From assembly GCA_964633715.1 (NCBI GenBank), contig CAZWHQ010000073.1, forward strand, positions 1 to 12,692: 12,692 bases of DNA, given 5' to 3'. The DNA is from JAUWVG01 sp964633715. GTDB lineage: Bacteria; Acidobacteriota; Aminicenantia; Aminicenantales; Aminicenantaceae. Below the pieces are notes generated by a model. It had not been told where the DNA came from. It searched no databases and worked only from the letters and a program-made list of their open reading frames with translations. Both the position numbers and the translations under genes were made by a program. This document shows, one piece after another, positions 1-5,631 of this stretch; position 1 is the stretch's first letter, and each line of letters opens with the position of its first letter.

Positions 1-3
1 GAT

Positions 4-9
4 TATAAT
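4..9 (+). promoter_or_regulatory. Possible -10 element upstream of the M24 gene
   Basis: A perfect TATAAT hexamer lies at the left edge of the window, in the same direction as the M24 gene. Its -35 partner would fall outside the window, so it cannot be tested. If used, it gives a leader of about 110 nt before the start codon at 125. Such hexamers arise often by chance in AT-rich DNA. Confidence 0.25.
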
Positions 10-124
10 GAAAATATATGTCAGTGTTGGCCAAATTTATGAATAGTTCAGGTTAAATAGATGTATTCACAAGTGCTTCAAGGTAAACAGCAATTTTAGT
101 CTTCCATAAATAAAAGGAGAGATT

Positions 125-1531
125 ATGCCTGTTTCTCGACGCCATTTTATAAAAAATATGGGGATGGGATTGACGACCGTGGGGCTGGCGGCAAAGAATT
201 TGGCTTGTTCTTCATCTGTCAAGAGTCACGGATCCGAAAAATTGCTTTTAGAGAAACCAGAATTGCCTGAACCCGCTTCTATAGGGGCCTCTCGACTTCC
301 CTTGAGCTGGTACAAAAATACTGTCAGACGTTTAAAGGAAAAAGTCTCAAAAAAAGGTATCGATGCGATTCTTTTGGGCAGCGATACAAATATGGTCTAT
401 TTTACGGGATGTTTTAGGGGAAGCGGTGAGCGATCGACATGGGCCTTTTTCCCGGTTCAAGAAACTGATGCAGTCTACTGGTTTGCTCCTGGAATCGATC
501 GCGATCTCATCACATCCTGGTGGTGCACGGAATATGAATATTATTTCTGCTATCCGCACGCAAAAAATGGATTTCCCAATAAGGGACAAGTCGTTGTTGG
601 TGAACGTGTCGATCTCTTCGAGTGGATGCTCAATGGGCTGAAGAAGCATGGATTCCAAGGAAAGACGATTGGGGCCGATTTTCGTCTGCATCCTGATTTT
701 CTCAATAAAATCGAACAAGTTATGCCGGGGATGAAGTTTATCGACATTTCGGAGGATTGCCTCCAAATGAGAATAATAAAAACCTCTGAAGAGATTGCAC
801 TTACTCAACGAGCCTACCTATATTTTGATAAAGTGCATGCCTTTGCCAGGGATTATATCCTGGAGAGAGGGATAGATGCGACAGATTTTGAGATCGGCCA
901 AGCCCTGCAGGCCTATGGCATCCAGCTCATGATGAAAGATATTGAATACGACGGCAAACCTCATAAGGGAGTTGGGATGGAATCGACATCTCAGTATGTG
1001 AGGGCAGGTGTATCTACAGCCTATCCGCATCCCAATCAGTTTTTTTACAACAAGGTTGAACGAGGAAAGCCGCTTTATGTCAATACAGATATCAAATTAG
1101 GGGGATATGGCGGTGAATGCTACCGCAATTATCAGATTGAACCGGTTTCCTCACAGCAGGACAAGATGTGGCAGATTGTCGCTGACTGTGCTCAAATTCA
1201 AGTGGAAGAGACTAAACCCGGTGTGAGGTGTTGCGATGTGGCTTACAAAATCCATTCCTATCAGGTAAAAAACGGCATGCAGGATTTTATCTATCATCGT
1301 CCGGCCCATGGATCGGGTCAGAATTTTGAAGGCCACCAACCGCCGTTTATTTCACTGGGAGACCACACTGTTATCCGCGAGAACATGACTTTCAGTGTCG
1401 AACCCGGATTATATGATGAAAAAAACGGCATTGGAGTTAATCCCAGTGACAATTTGCTTGTTACAAAAAATGGAGCCGTGCTGATGAGTCGAGTGCCCAT
1501 ATCAAAAGAGTGGAGTTATTTGAAGCTTTAA
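125..1531 (+). CDS. Tat-exported M24 family (Xaa-Pro aminopeptidase/creatinase-like) protein with a degenerate metal site
   Basis: The 468-residue protein has the pita-bread M24 fold of aminopeptidase P, prolidase and creatinase. Residues 4-10 (SRRHFIK) followed by a hydrophobic stretch form a twin-arginine signal. Cys28 follows Leu-Ala, but Asn at -3 makes it a poor lipobox. A creatinase-type N-terminal domain covers about residues 58-215 and the catalytic domain about 220-460. The usual five metal ligands are D, D, H, E, E. Here they read D322, E331 (in GYGGECYRN), H404 or the nearby H395 (AHGSG), E426 (SVEPGLY) and S441 (NPSDNLLVT), so one Asp is Glu and the last Glu is Ser. H302 (YPHP) fits the conserved substrate-side His. 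The start is well supported by an AGGAGA ribosome site at 116-121. It may be a metal-poor hydrolase like creatinase, or inactive. The fold is secure; peptidase activity is not. Confidence 0.88.
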   Translation: MPVSRRHFIKNMGMGLTTVGLAAKNLACSSSVKSHGSEKLLLEKPELPEPASIGASRLPLSWYKNTVRRLKEKVSKKGIDAILLGSDTNMVYFTGCFRGSGERSTWAFFPVQETDAVYWFAPGIDRDLITSWWCTEYEYYFCYPHAKNGFPNKGQVVVGERVDLFEWMLNGLKKHGFQGKTIGADFRLHPDFLNKIEQVMPGMKFIDISEDCLQMRIIKTSEEIALTQRAYLYFDKVHAFARDYILERGIDATDFEIGQALQAYGIQLMMKDIEYDGKPHKGVGMESTSQYVRAGVSTAYPHPNQFFYNKVERGKPLYVNTDIKLGGYGGECYRNYQIEPVSSQQDKMWQIVADCAQIQVEETKPGVRCCDVAYKIHSYQVKNGMQDFIYHRPAHGSGQNFEGHQPPFISLGDHTVIRENMTFSVEPGLYDEKNGIGVNPSDNLLVTKNGAVLMSRVPISKEWSYLKL

Positions 1532-1553
1532 CGGATTTCCTTTCTGAGAGCAA

Positions 1554-1590
1554 TTGTCCAAATTCGAACACTTCTTGTCTGATTTCGAAC
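1554..1590 (+). repeat. Tandem direct repeats, candidate activator (enhancer) sites
   Basis: Two 16-bp copies, TTGTCCAAATTCGAAC at 1554-1569 and TTGTCTGATTTCGAAC at 1575-1590, agree at 13 of 16 bases. They are 21 bp apart, two helical turns, so they face the same side of the DNA. They lie roughly 85-110 bp upstream of the start expected from the -24/-12 element at 1643. That is where bacterial enhancer-binding proteins usually bind. The activator is not encoded in this window. Confidence 0.5.
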
Positions 1591-1610
1591 GGTCATTTCA
1601 TTTAATTTGT

Positions 1611-1629
1611 TGTCTTTCTCCGAAAGACA
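1611..1629 (+). other. Small perfect hairpin downstream of the M24 gene
   Basis: TGTCTTTC and GAAAGACA form an 8-bp perfect stem around a 3-base TCC loop. It lies 80 bp after the M24 stop. No T-run follows on either strand, so an intrinsic terminator is not well supported. It sits between the direct repeats and the -24/-12 element, so it could also be a regulator site. Confidence 0.3.
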
Positions 1630-1642
1630 CTTCCTCCGATAA

Positions 1643-1658
1643 TGGCATAATTATTGCA
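1643..1658 (+). promoter_or_regulatory. Candidate sigma-54 (RpoN) -24/-12 promoter for the blaI-blaR1 pair
   Basis: TGGCATAATTATTGCA matches the sigma-54 consensus TGGCACGN4TTGCW at every fixed base except the central C and G. The defining GG-N10-GC spacing is exact (GG 1644-1645, GC 1656-1657). Transcription would start near 1669 and read toward blaI. The tandem repeats at 1554-1590 sit at the right distance for an activator. No rpoN or activator gene is visible here. Confidence 0.55.
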
Positions 1659-1705
1659 ATAAACATTCTTTTTGAGCCATGCGTATTAATGGGTGCAGGG
1701 AGAAA

Positions 1706-1771
1706 AACTAGGGAATTAGTTGATTAACTAAAAATTTAGTTGACAAACTGGAAATTTAGTTATATATTATG
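1706..1771 (+). promoter_or_regulatory. Array of six alternating half-sites, probable BlaI-type operator
   Basis: AACTA-type and TTAGTT half-sites alternate every 10 bp: AACTAG 1706, TTAGTT 1716, AACTAA 1726, TTAGTT 1736, AACTGG 1746, TTAGTT 1756. The pair at 1716-1731 is a perfect dyad with a 4-bp spacer. The next pair (1736-1751) has two mismatches, and the right half of the third is degenerate. BlaI/MecI/CopY proteins bind dyads as dimers and usually control their own gene. The array covers the -35 box and reaches the -10 of the promoter at 1740-1768, so occupancy would block RNA polymerase. The half-site differs from the TACA/TGTA box of Firmicute BlaI and CopY. Confidence 0.65.
1740..1768 (+). 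promoter_or_regulatory. Sigma-70-type promoter of blaI, apparently giving a leaderless mRNA
   Basis: A perfect TTGACA -35 at 1740-1745 is followed, after an ideal 17-bp spacer, by TATATT at 1763-1768, one base from TATAAT. Transcription would begin around A1775 to A1778. That is downstream of the ATG at 1769 and on or just before the ATG at 1778. No Shine-Dalgarno sequence precedes either ATG, which fits leaderless translation from 1778. Confidence 0.65.
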
Positions 1772-1777
1772 AACACC

Positions 1778-2164
1778 ATGAAGGAACTCACCAAGGCCGA
1801 GGAGCAAATCATGCAGGTTTTATGGAGACTCGAGAAGGGCTTTGTCAAAGATGTCATCGACCGCCTTCCCGAACCAAAACCGGCCTACAACACAGTATCC
1901 ACAATTGTCCGTATTCTGGAGAAAAAGGGATTTGTAGCGCACAATGCCTACGGTAAAACACATGAGTACTTTCCGATTGTCTCTAGGGATGATTATAAAA
2001 AAAGATTTCTCAAATCTTTTATCAAAAGATATTTTGGGGATTCTTTTCAGGAAATGGTTTCATTTTTTGCAAGTGATCGGGATATCACTCTTGGGGAGAT
2101 GGAAGAGATTAGGGAGCTTCTCAGCGAAGAAATCGAAAAACACAAGGGGAAAAAAAATGAATAG
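1778..2164 (+). CDS. blaI: BlaI/MecI/CopY family transcriptional repressor
   Basis: This 128-residue protein is a winged-helix DNA-binding repressor. It begins MKELTKAEEQIMQVLW, the standard family opening, followed by the recognition-helix region (YNTVSTIVRILEKKGF) and a C-terminal helical dimerisation part. Length is normal for the family. In characterised relatives, a partner BlaR1 protease triggers its inactivation and derepresses the operon. An ATG nine bases upstream (1769) is in frame, but the promoter at 1740-1768 would start transcription after it, so 1778 is preferred. The gene overlaps the next one by 8 nt, the usual arrangement of the pair. It probably represses itself through the half-site array at 1706-1771. 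The family is clear; the regulon is unknown, and no beta-lactamase gene lies nearby. Confidence 0.9.
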   Translation: MKELTKAEEQIMQVLWRLEKGFVKDVIDRLPEPKPAYNTVSTIVRILEKKGFVAHNAYGKTHEYFPIVSRDDYKKRFLKSFIKRYFGDSFQEMVSFFASDRDITLGEMEEIRELLSEEIEKHKGKKNE

Positions 2165-3707
2165 CTTTGCTCTGTATTTATTGGAATCTGCAACCTGCTT
2201 GGCGTTGTTTTATGTGGGTTTCAGGTTTTTTTTAAGGAAAGAAACCTATTTTAAGCTCAACCGTATCTATCTTGTCGGCTCCCTCCTTATTTCTTTGATT
2301 TTACCGACCTTCAAAGTCACATCCCCAATTGTAACCGCACGTGCTGTTGAACCCATGACATTCCTCCCGGCTTATGTGGCTCCTGTTAAGACCTGGGGAC
2401 TGGGAGATACGCTTCTTATTCTCTATGTTCTAGGTGCCGGTGTGTTTCTCACCCGGTTTGTCTTCCACATGATCAAACTCTACTTTGTTGTCAGCAAGTA
2501 CAAAACGACCAGGCTTAACGGAGTAAACATCGTCTCTGTCGATAAAGATTTTTCTCCTTTTTCCTTTCTCAACTACATCTTTATTAATGATAAAAACACT
2601 TCTGAACACAACATGAGGCGCATCATCGCTCATGAATTTATACATATTAAGCAGTATCACACCTTTGATATCCTGCTGATAGAACTCATCACTGTTTTAC
2701 AGTGGTTTAATCCTTTTGTATGGCCATACAAAAAGTCTTTACAGGAAACACATGAATTTTTGGCTGATTATGGAGTCATTGCGCAAGGCTTCAGCACAGC
2801 CAAGTACCAACTGCTCATGTTTGAGCAGCATGTGGGTGTGAAGTTGTTCGAATTTGCGAATAACTTCAAACAGTCTCAAATCAAAAGGAGAATAACCATG
2901 ATGTCAAAAATTAAGTCTCGAGGTGCTGCCAAATTGAAACTTTTGCTGATCCTGCCCATGGCAACGCTTCTGCTGCTGGTTTTTGCTGAGCCCAAGGCTG
3001 CCGATGTTCAGGTTGCAGAGGCACTGGGTGCGGACATATCTGGGATTAAGGTTGCCGAAAAGGCTGCCCTTTCCTCCGGCCAAAACAGCGACCAAAGTAA
3101 AGAAGAAGAGATGAAGAAGAAGATGGAACAAATCAAAGTCGAACTGGAGAATCTCAAAGAAGAAGAAATCATCCTCAGAAAGAAATTAGAGTCAACAGAG
3201 GACACAAAACTTAAGGCAGAGCTCAAGACAATCTTAATGAATGTTCTGAAGAGAGAACAGTTAATGGCCGAAATCCTTGAAAGCGGAGTGCTTCCACCTC
3301 CAGCATCTGCAAAGAAGCTGGAAGAGGAATATAAGATCCTGTCTGAAAAAGAGGAAGTCCTTCGGACAAAGCTGGACAAGGTCACAGATCCAAAAGTGAT
3401 CGACCAGTTGAAAGCTGAATTGGTTGCGGTTCTGGAAAAACAAGAAAAAATCGAAACCCTAATGGCTGAATCGAATGGGGCAAACGGATCAAACGGAGTT
3501 GATCTCGAGTTAGATAATCTGAAAAAAGAGTACATGTTGCTCGATGCAAAAGCTGAAGATCTCAGGAAGCAGATAAAAAATACGGATGATCCCGATATCA
3601 AGGCCAAGTGCAAACAAATGTTGACCGATATCCTAAAGAAGCAAGAGCAGATCAAAGAGAAAGCAGAATCCCTAAAAGCTGGAAAAGAGGAAAAGAAAAT
3701 TAAGTAG
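2157..3707 (+). CDS. BlaR1-like M56 membrane metalloprotease with a three-repeat coiled-coil sensor region
   Basis: The start is the ATG at 2157, inside the last codons of blaI, with AAGGGG seven bases upstream. An in-frame opening from 1944 is only overlap with blaI. The 516-residue protein has membrane segments at about 5-26, 35-53, 83-108 and 261-277. The M56 zinc motif HEFIH is at 159-163, with a downstream HEFLAD (199-204) that should supply the third ligand, so the protease looks intact. In known systems it transmits an outside signal to BlaI. After the last membrane segment, BlaR1 would carry a penicillin-binding domain. Here there is instead a charged helical region (about 310-510) built from three similar units: about 323-377, 385-440 and 449-505. 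Each has LR.K[LI], then a T-D-P-like turn, then L...LK+.E and a closing ES. What it senses is unknown; it could respond to protein contact or envelope state. Confidence 0.88.
   Translation: MNSFALYLLESATCLALFYVGFRFFLRKETYFKLNRIYLVGSLLISLILPTFKVTSPIVTARAVEPMTFLPAYVAPVKTWGLGDTLLILYVLGAGVFLTRFVFHMIKLYFVVSKYKTTRLNGVNIVSVDKDFSPFSFLNYIFINDKNTSEHNMRRIIAHEFIHIKQYHTFDILLIELITVLQWFNPFVWPYKKSLQETHEFLADYGVIAQGFSTAKYQLLMFEQHVGVKLFEFANNFKQSQIKRRITMMSKIKSRGAAKLKLLLILPMATLLLLVFAEPKAADVQVAEALGADISGIKVAEKAALSSGQNSDQSKEEEMKKKMEQIKVELENLKEEEIILRKKLESTEDTKLKAELKTILMNVLKREQLMAEILESGVLPPPASAKKLEEEYKILSEKEEVLRTKLDKVTDPKVIDQLKAELVAVLEKQEKIETLMAESNGANGSNGVDLELDNLKKEYMLLDAKAEDLRKQIKNTDDPDIKAKCKQMLTDILKKQEQIKEKAESLKAGKEEKKIK
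3125..3675 (+). repeat. Three tandem ~56-residue helical-hairpin repeats within the blaR1-like gene
   Basis: Protein-level repeats, diverged at DNA level. Aligning on the LR dipeptide, unit 1 runs LRKKLESTEDTKLKAEL, unit 2 LRTKLDKVTDPKVIDQL and unit 3 LRKQIKNTDDPDIKAKC. Each continues into a second helix ending in ES. The distance from LR to ES is 37, 38 and 37 residues, so register is kept. A Gly/Asn-rich linker (NGANGSNG) separates units 2 and 3, and a Pro-rich linker separates units 1 and 2. Confidence 0.75.
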
Positions 3708-3752
3708 ATACAGACACTTTTCCCCGATACAGTCTTTTTTTCCCGTCAAAAA

Positions 3753-3785
3753 GGGGAAGCCGGGCTCTCCAGACCCGGTTTCCCC
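3753..3785. terminator. Strong GC-rich hairpin after the blaI-blaR1 pair; canonical terminator on the minus strand
   Basis: GGGGAAGCCGGG (3753-3764) pairs with CCCGGTTTCCCC (3774-3785) over 12 positions, including one G-T wobble, around a 9-base loop. It lies 45 bp after the blaR1 stop and plausibly ends that transcript. On the plus strand no T-run follows. Read on the minus strand, the stem is followed at once by TTTTT, the classic intrinsic terminator layout, although no minus-strand gene is seen just upstream of it. Confidence 0.65.
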
Positions 3786-3955
3786 CATATTGATTTCAAT
3801 GCAACCTATTGACTCCTTGTATCTTCGTGCCCGCTTGACCTTTGGTTCTATAGGTAATCAAATTGAAAAGGCGGCCCGCGCCAATCCTGCCGACTCTCTG
3901 CGTTTTTTCTTTGGCTGGCAAATTTAATCCGCTAGTTTTTTAGTGAAAAATTCTG
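3786..3955. other. Intergenic stretch without a recognisable gene
   Basis: Between the hairpin and the next promoter candidate no ORF with a plausible start and ribosome site is seen on either strand, and no tRNA-like fold is evident. A short GGCG/CGCC inverted pair occurs near 3871-3883. TAGTTT and TTAGTG at 3933-3945 faintly resemble the BlaI half-sites but do not form the dyad. Confidence 0.4.
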
Positions 3956-3961
3956 TATAGT
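3956..3961 (+). promoter_or_regulatory. Possible -10 box of the thioredoxin-fold lipoprotein gene
   Basis: TATAGT, preceded directly by TG, lies 34 bp upstream of the start codon. No good -35 box is found 16-18 bp upstream (TAGTTT at best). A clear GGAGG ribosome site follows at 3984-3988. Confidence 0.3.
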
Positions 3962-3995
3962 TTATGTTTATACACAAAAAAATGGAGGATTAAAG

Positions 3996-5585
3996 ATGAA
4001 AAAAATTCATTTGCGAAACAGTTTAACAGTATTGTTTTGTCTCGTACTCATGTTTGGTCTCAGCAGCTGTGCCAAAGACAAACAGGAACCCACTGCAAAA
4101 ACAGAGGAACCTCCCGCAAAAAAACGGGAACGTCCCCCTGAGTACAATGAGCTCAGGGCTGCCATGCAGATTGAAGATTTAGACGCCAGAATCAAGGAAA
4201 TGGAGGCTCTTAAAGTCAAGTACCCGGAAAGCCAGTATATGAGTACTATGGAAAGCTCAATTTTAGGGGCAAAAATTGATCTCTGTACTTCTGTCGAACC
4301 TATTCTTGAACTTCAGAAATCTGCCCTCGAATCAACAGAAGGTCTTAACAAGTTTTATTCCCACTATTCTTTTTGCCTTGATATTCTTGACCATGAAAAA
4401 TTAGAACAGTTTGACAAAGAAAAAGTGACTCAAGCCGTCACCAATTATGTGAAGCAGGGTTTATTATTATCTGAAGATCCGGAATTCCTGCAGACTATTC
4501 CGGAAAAACAAGTGCCGCGATTGAAAAGTTATATCCCAATGCTCTATCTGGCTTCTGCAAGAGCCTATCTTAATGAGGACAACCCTGAGGAATCCAATAA
4601 AGCTTTAAAAGGCTACCTTGAGAAAGAAGGCAGTAAAGATAAGGTTTTTTATTACTATTTAGCTCAAACATATGAAAAACTGGGGGAACCGACAGAGGCT
4701 TTTACGAATTATTTTGAATCGGCCGCGGAAAATTACAAAGATTCCCAGGAAAAGGCTAGGGAACTTTATAAAGAAGTCAATGGCAGCTTGGAAGGATTTG
4801 AGGCAAAACTCGAGGCTAAATTGCGTGCTCTTCCTTTTCACCCCGAACCTTTCAGTCCTGAACCAGGCTGGGATGGAAAAGCTGTCCTTGTCGAATTGTT
4901 TACGGGTTCGGAATGTCCTCCCTGTGTTGCCGCGGATCTTGGATTTGAAGGCCTGATGCATGTATACCCCACACAATACCTTTCCATACTGGAGTATCAC
5001 CTTCATATTCCCAGGCCGGACCCAATGACTAATCCCGCTTCCCTGGATAGAGCAGCCTATTATGGAGCGAGAAGCACACCTTCTACATTCTTTGACGGAG
5101 AAAGTAAACTTGGTGGAGGTGGAGGCCGTGCAAGGAGTGAAGCCAAATTTAATCAGTATTATGAGGAAATCAATTCTAGGCTTTATGTGGCACCTGATGT
5201 TCAGCTCAAGCTCAATGCCGTCTTAGACGGAGACATTGTTAAAGTCACCTACGAAGCTGACAAAGTTATGGATAATGTCGACTTTAATGTGGCTCTGGTC
5301 CAAGGAGAAGAAAAATATGTGGGCGCCAATGGAATCGTTTTTCATAAATTGGTTGTTCGAGATTTTTTGAATGCCGAGGTTTCATCGAGCAGCACGGTTG
5401 AATTCGATATTTTAAAAACGGAAAAAGCCGGCGAGGATCATCTTGCCGATTACGAAAAGGAAAATTCCTTTCAGTTTAAAGAAAAGCATTTTGAAATAAA
5501 CTCGTCAGATCTTCAAGTTGTCTTTTTTGTTCAGGACAAGGAAACCAAAAAAGTTTATAATTCTGTTGTTGCAGATGTGAAGTAA
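3996..5585 (+). CDS. Lipoprotein with TPR-like helical region and CPPC thioredoxin-fold domain
   Basis: The 529-residue product starts with a lipoprotein signal ending in the good lipobox L22-S-S-C25, so it should be anchored at the outside of a membrane. Residues 26-50 are a Lys/Glu/Pro linker. About 50-270 is helical with TPR-like pairs (for example 180-210 and 216-246). A thioredoxin-like domain follows from about 293: VLVELFTGSECPPC with CPPC at 307-310 and the cis-proline motif STP at 360-362. The last part, about 400-529, is beta-rich and ends VVFFVQDKETKKVYNS, as in Omp28-like proteins. The likely role is thiol redox or disulfide handling in the envelope with protein binding through the helices. 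The start is fixed by GGAGG at 3984-3988. It follows blaI-blaR1 on the same strand but after a terminator-like hairpin, so it is probably a separate unit. Confidence 0.8.
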   Translation: MKKIHLRNSLTVLFCLVLMFGLSSCAKDKQEPTAKTEEPPAKKRERPPEYNELRAAMQIEDLDARIKEMEALKVKYPESQYMSTMESSILGAKIDLCTSVEPILELQKSALESTEGLNKFYSHYSFCLDILDHEKLEQFDKEKVTQAVTNYVKQGLLLSEDPEFLQTIPEKQVPRLKSYIPMLYLASARAYLNEDNPEESNKALKGYLEKEGSKDKVFYYYLAQTYEKLGEPTEAFTNYFESAAENYKDSQEKARELYKEVNGSLEGFEAKLEAKLRALPFHPEPFSPEPGWDGKAVLVELFTGSECPPCVAADLGFEGLMHVYPTQYLSILEYHLHIPRPDPMTNPASLDRAAYYGARSTPSTFFDGESKLGGGGGRARSEAKFNQYYEEINSRLYVAPDVQLKLNAVLDGDIVKVTYEADKVMDNVDFNVALVQGEEKYVGANGIVFHKLVVRDFLNAEVSSSSTVEFDILKTEKAGEDHLADYEKENSFQFKEKHFEINSSDLQVVFFVQDKETKKVYNSVVADVK

Positions 5586-5599
5586 AAAACCCTTTTCTG

Positions 5600-5620
5600 A
5601 ATTAGAGGGACATCATACTT
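5600..5620 (+). repeat. Dispersed 21-bp repeat, copy 1 (forward)
   Basis: AATTAGAGGGACATCAT followed by ACTT, ending 11 bp before the MFS start codon. A copy identical at 20 of 21 bases lies in inverted orientation at 9688-9708. In both cases the repeat reads toward the start codon of the following gene. It resembles short dispersed or REP-like elements, but this is inference. Confidence 0.6.
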
Positions 5621-5631
5621 ATCTCTTCTAA

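Noticed and set aside
8..46. Twelve-codon ORF (MKIYVSVGQIYE) near the left edge
   Set aside because: No ribosome site, too short, and no sign of conservation can be judged from one sequence.
1679..1711. Ten-codon ORF (MRINGCREKN) between the sigma-54-type element and blaI, as a possible leader peptide
   Set aside because: No ribosome site and no attenuator-like structure; its stop falls in the first half-site, and such short frames are common by chance.
1944..2156. Open frame extending the blaR1-like gene upstream into blaI
   Set aside because: It is the out-of-frame reading of blaI. The ATG at 2157 has an AAGGGG site and begins the normal M56 N-terminal membrane segment.
3008..3655. Minus-strand 215-codon open frame
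   Set aside because: Ser/Phe-rich shadow of the charged coiled-coil region of the blaR1-like gene; no ribosome site or recognisable domain.
3905..3935. Second sigma-54 promoter upstream of the lipoprotein gene (CTGGCAAATTTAATCCGC)
   Set aside because: The GG to GC distance is 12 rather than 10 bases and TTGC is missing.
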